Positions 13,588 to 13,823 of a stretch of DNA of 13,823 bases are shown here, one piece after another. Within the stretch, counting starts at the first letter, position 1; each line of letters begins with the position of its first letter. The position numbers and the translations under genes are program-made. This stretch comes from Kiritimatiellia bacterium (lineage in GTDB: Bacteria > Verrucomicrobiota > Kiritimatiellia > UBA8416 > SLMC01): positions 1 to 13,823 of the forward strand of contig SLMC01000286.1 of the NCBI GenBank assembly GCA_007133745.1, given 5' to 3'. The notes beneath the pieces are model-generated. The model was not told the origin of the DNA. It was given only the letters and a program-made list of their open reading frames with translations, and did no database searches.

Positions 13588-13823
13588 ATGGATGGAAAGA
13601 TCAACGTTGGCATAGTCGGCTCTAAGTTTGCGGCGGATTTCCATTGCGACAGCTACAGCCGCAACGACAAGGTGAACATCGCGGCGGTGGCCGCCCTTGA
13701 CAATCTGCCCGAGATTGCGGGAAAATGGAACATTCCCGACACATACGAAGACTATCGCGAGATGCTCAAACGCGAGGATATCGACCTGGTTTCGATTTGC
13801 GTGCCGAACTTTCTGCATCACGA
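13588..13823 (+). CDS. Gfo/Idh/MocA-family NAD(P)-dependent oxidoreductase (partial, N-terminus)
   Basis: The first 78 codons, truncated by the window end. KINVGIVGSKFAADFH is the Rossmann dinucleotide-binding strand-loop-helix with the FAADFH signature. The following segments (AAVAALDNLPEIAGKWNIP, DTYEDYREMLKREDIDLVSI, CVPNFLHH) match the first 80 residues of the family; CVPNFLHH corresponds to the usual CTPNxLH nucleotide-binding segment. AAGGAA at 13575-13580 supports the ATG. It lies 67 bases after the carbamoyltransferase-like gene with no clear terminator between them, so co-transcription is likely. Substrate cannot be inferred from this fragment; family members act on sugars, inositols and amino-sugar derivatives. 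Confidence 0.9.
   Translation, partial: MDGKINVGIVGSKFAADFHCDSYSRNDKVNIAAVAALDNLPEIAGKWNIPDTYEDYREMLKREDIDLVSICVPNFLHH

Overview
This window looks like a chromosomal segment of a Gram-negative, moderately GC-rich bacterium. The best guess is a member of the PVC group (Kiritimatiellota, Lentisphaerota or Verrucomicrobiota). The grounds are a TGS-type nucleoside kinase, a short ThiC, a zinc-ribbon/membrane/Pro-Ala-Lys-rich giant protein, a strong -24/-12 (sigma-54) promoter and many GC-rich intergenic palindromes. Lineage is inference from gene style only.

Layout. Positions 1-1067 (minus) hold the N-terminal two thirds of a type I restriction-modification methylase (HsdM). It begins about 180 bases beyond the 3' end of a tRNA-Arg(CCU) gene (1247-1323, minus), an arrangement typical of an island integrated at a tRNA. 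A minus-strand operon follows, in transcription order: thiC (4622-3336), mazG (3277-2372) and a left-handed beta-helix GlmU-like protein (2375-1461), the last two coupled by an ATGA overlap. Divergent from thiC is a TGS/uridine-kinase-type nucleoside kinase (5208-6887). It is convergent with infA (7256-7035, minus). A small FHA-domain protein (7411-7740) diverges from infA.

The central intergenic regions are unusual. A roughly 154-bp dispersed element occurs twice in opposite orientation, flanking the nucleoside kinase (4751-4904 and 6885-7038). A third, core-only copy sits just after the FHA gene (7748-7813), and a fragment of its hairpin end lies near 8667-8693. The core is an imperfect 72-nt hairpin whose two arms are made of degenerate octamers. 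The second copy fills the whole gap between the kinase and infA and overlaps both stop codons.

A near-perfect sigma-54 promoter (7980-7996) precedes a small single-pass membrane protein (8062-8328). After a 459-base repeat-rich gap, a sigma-70-like promoter leads into a two-gene operon. It encodes a coiled-coil/winged-helix-like protein (8788-9552) and a 936-residue zinc-ribbon, polytopic membrane protein with long Pro/Ala/Lys/Glu-rich regions (9574-12384); neither has a function I can name. The window ends with a carbamoyltransferase-fold protein (12537-13520) that keeps the carbamoyl-phosphate loop but has lost the family's HPxQ and HCLP signatures and the SMG-loop aspartate. Just downstream starts a Gfo/Idh/MocA oxidoreductase (13588 onward, cut by the window end). 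The pair suggests a dedicated metabolic pathway rather than arginine or pyrimidine synthesis.
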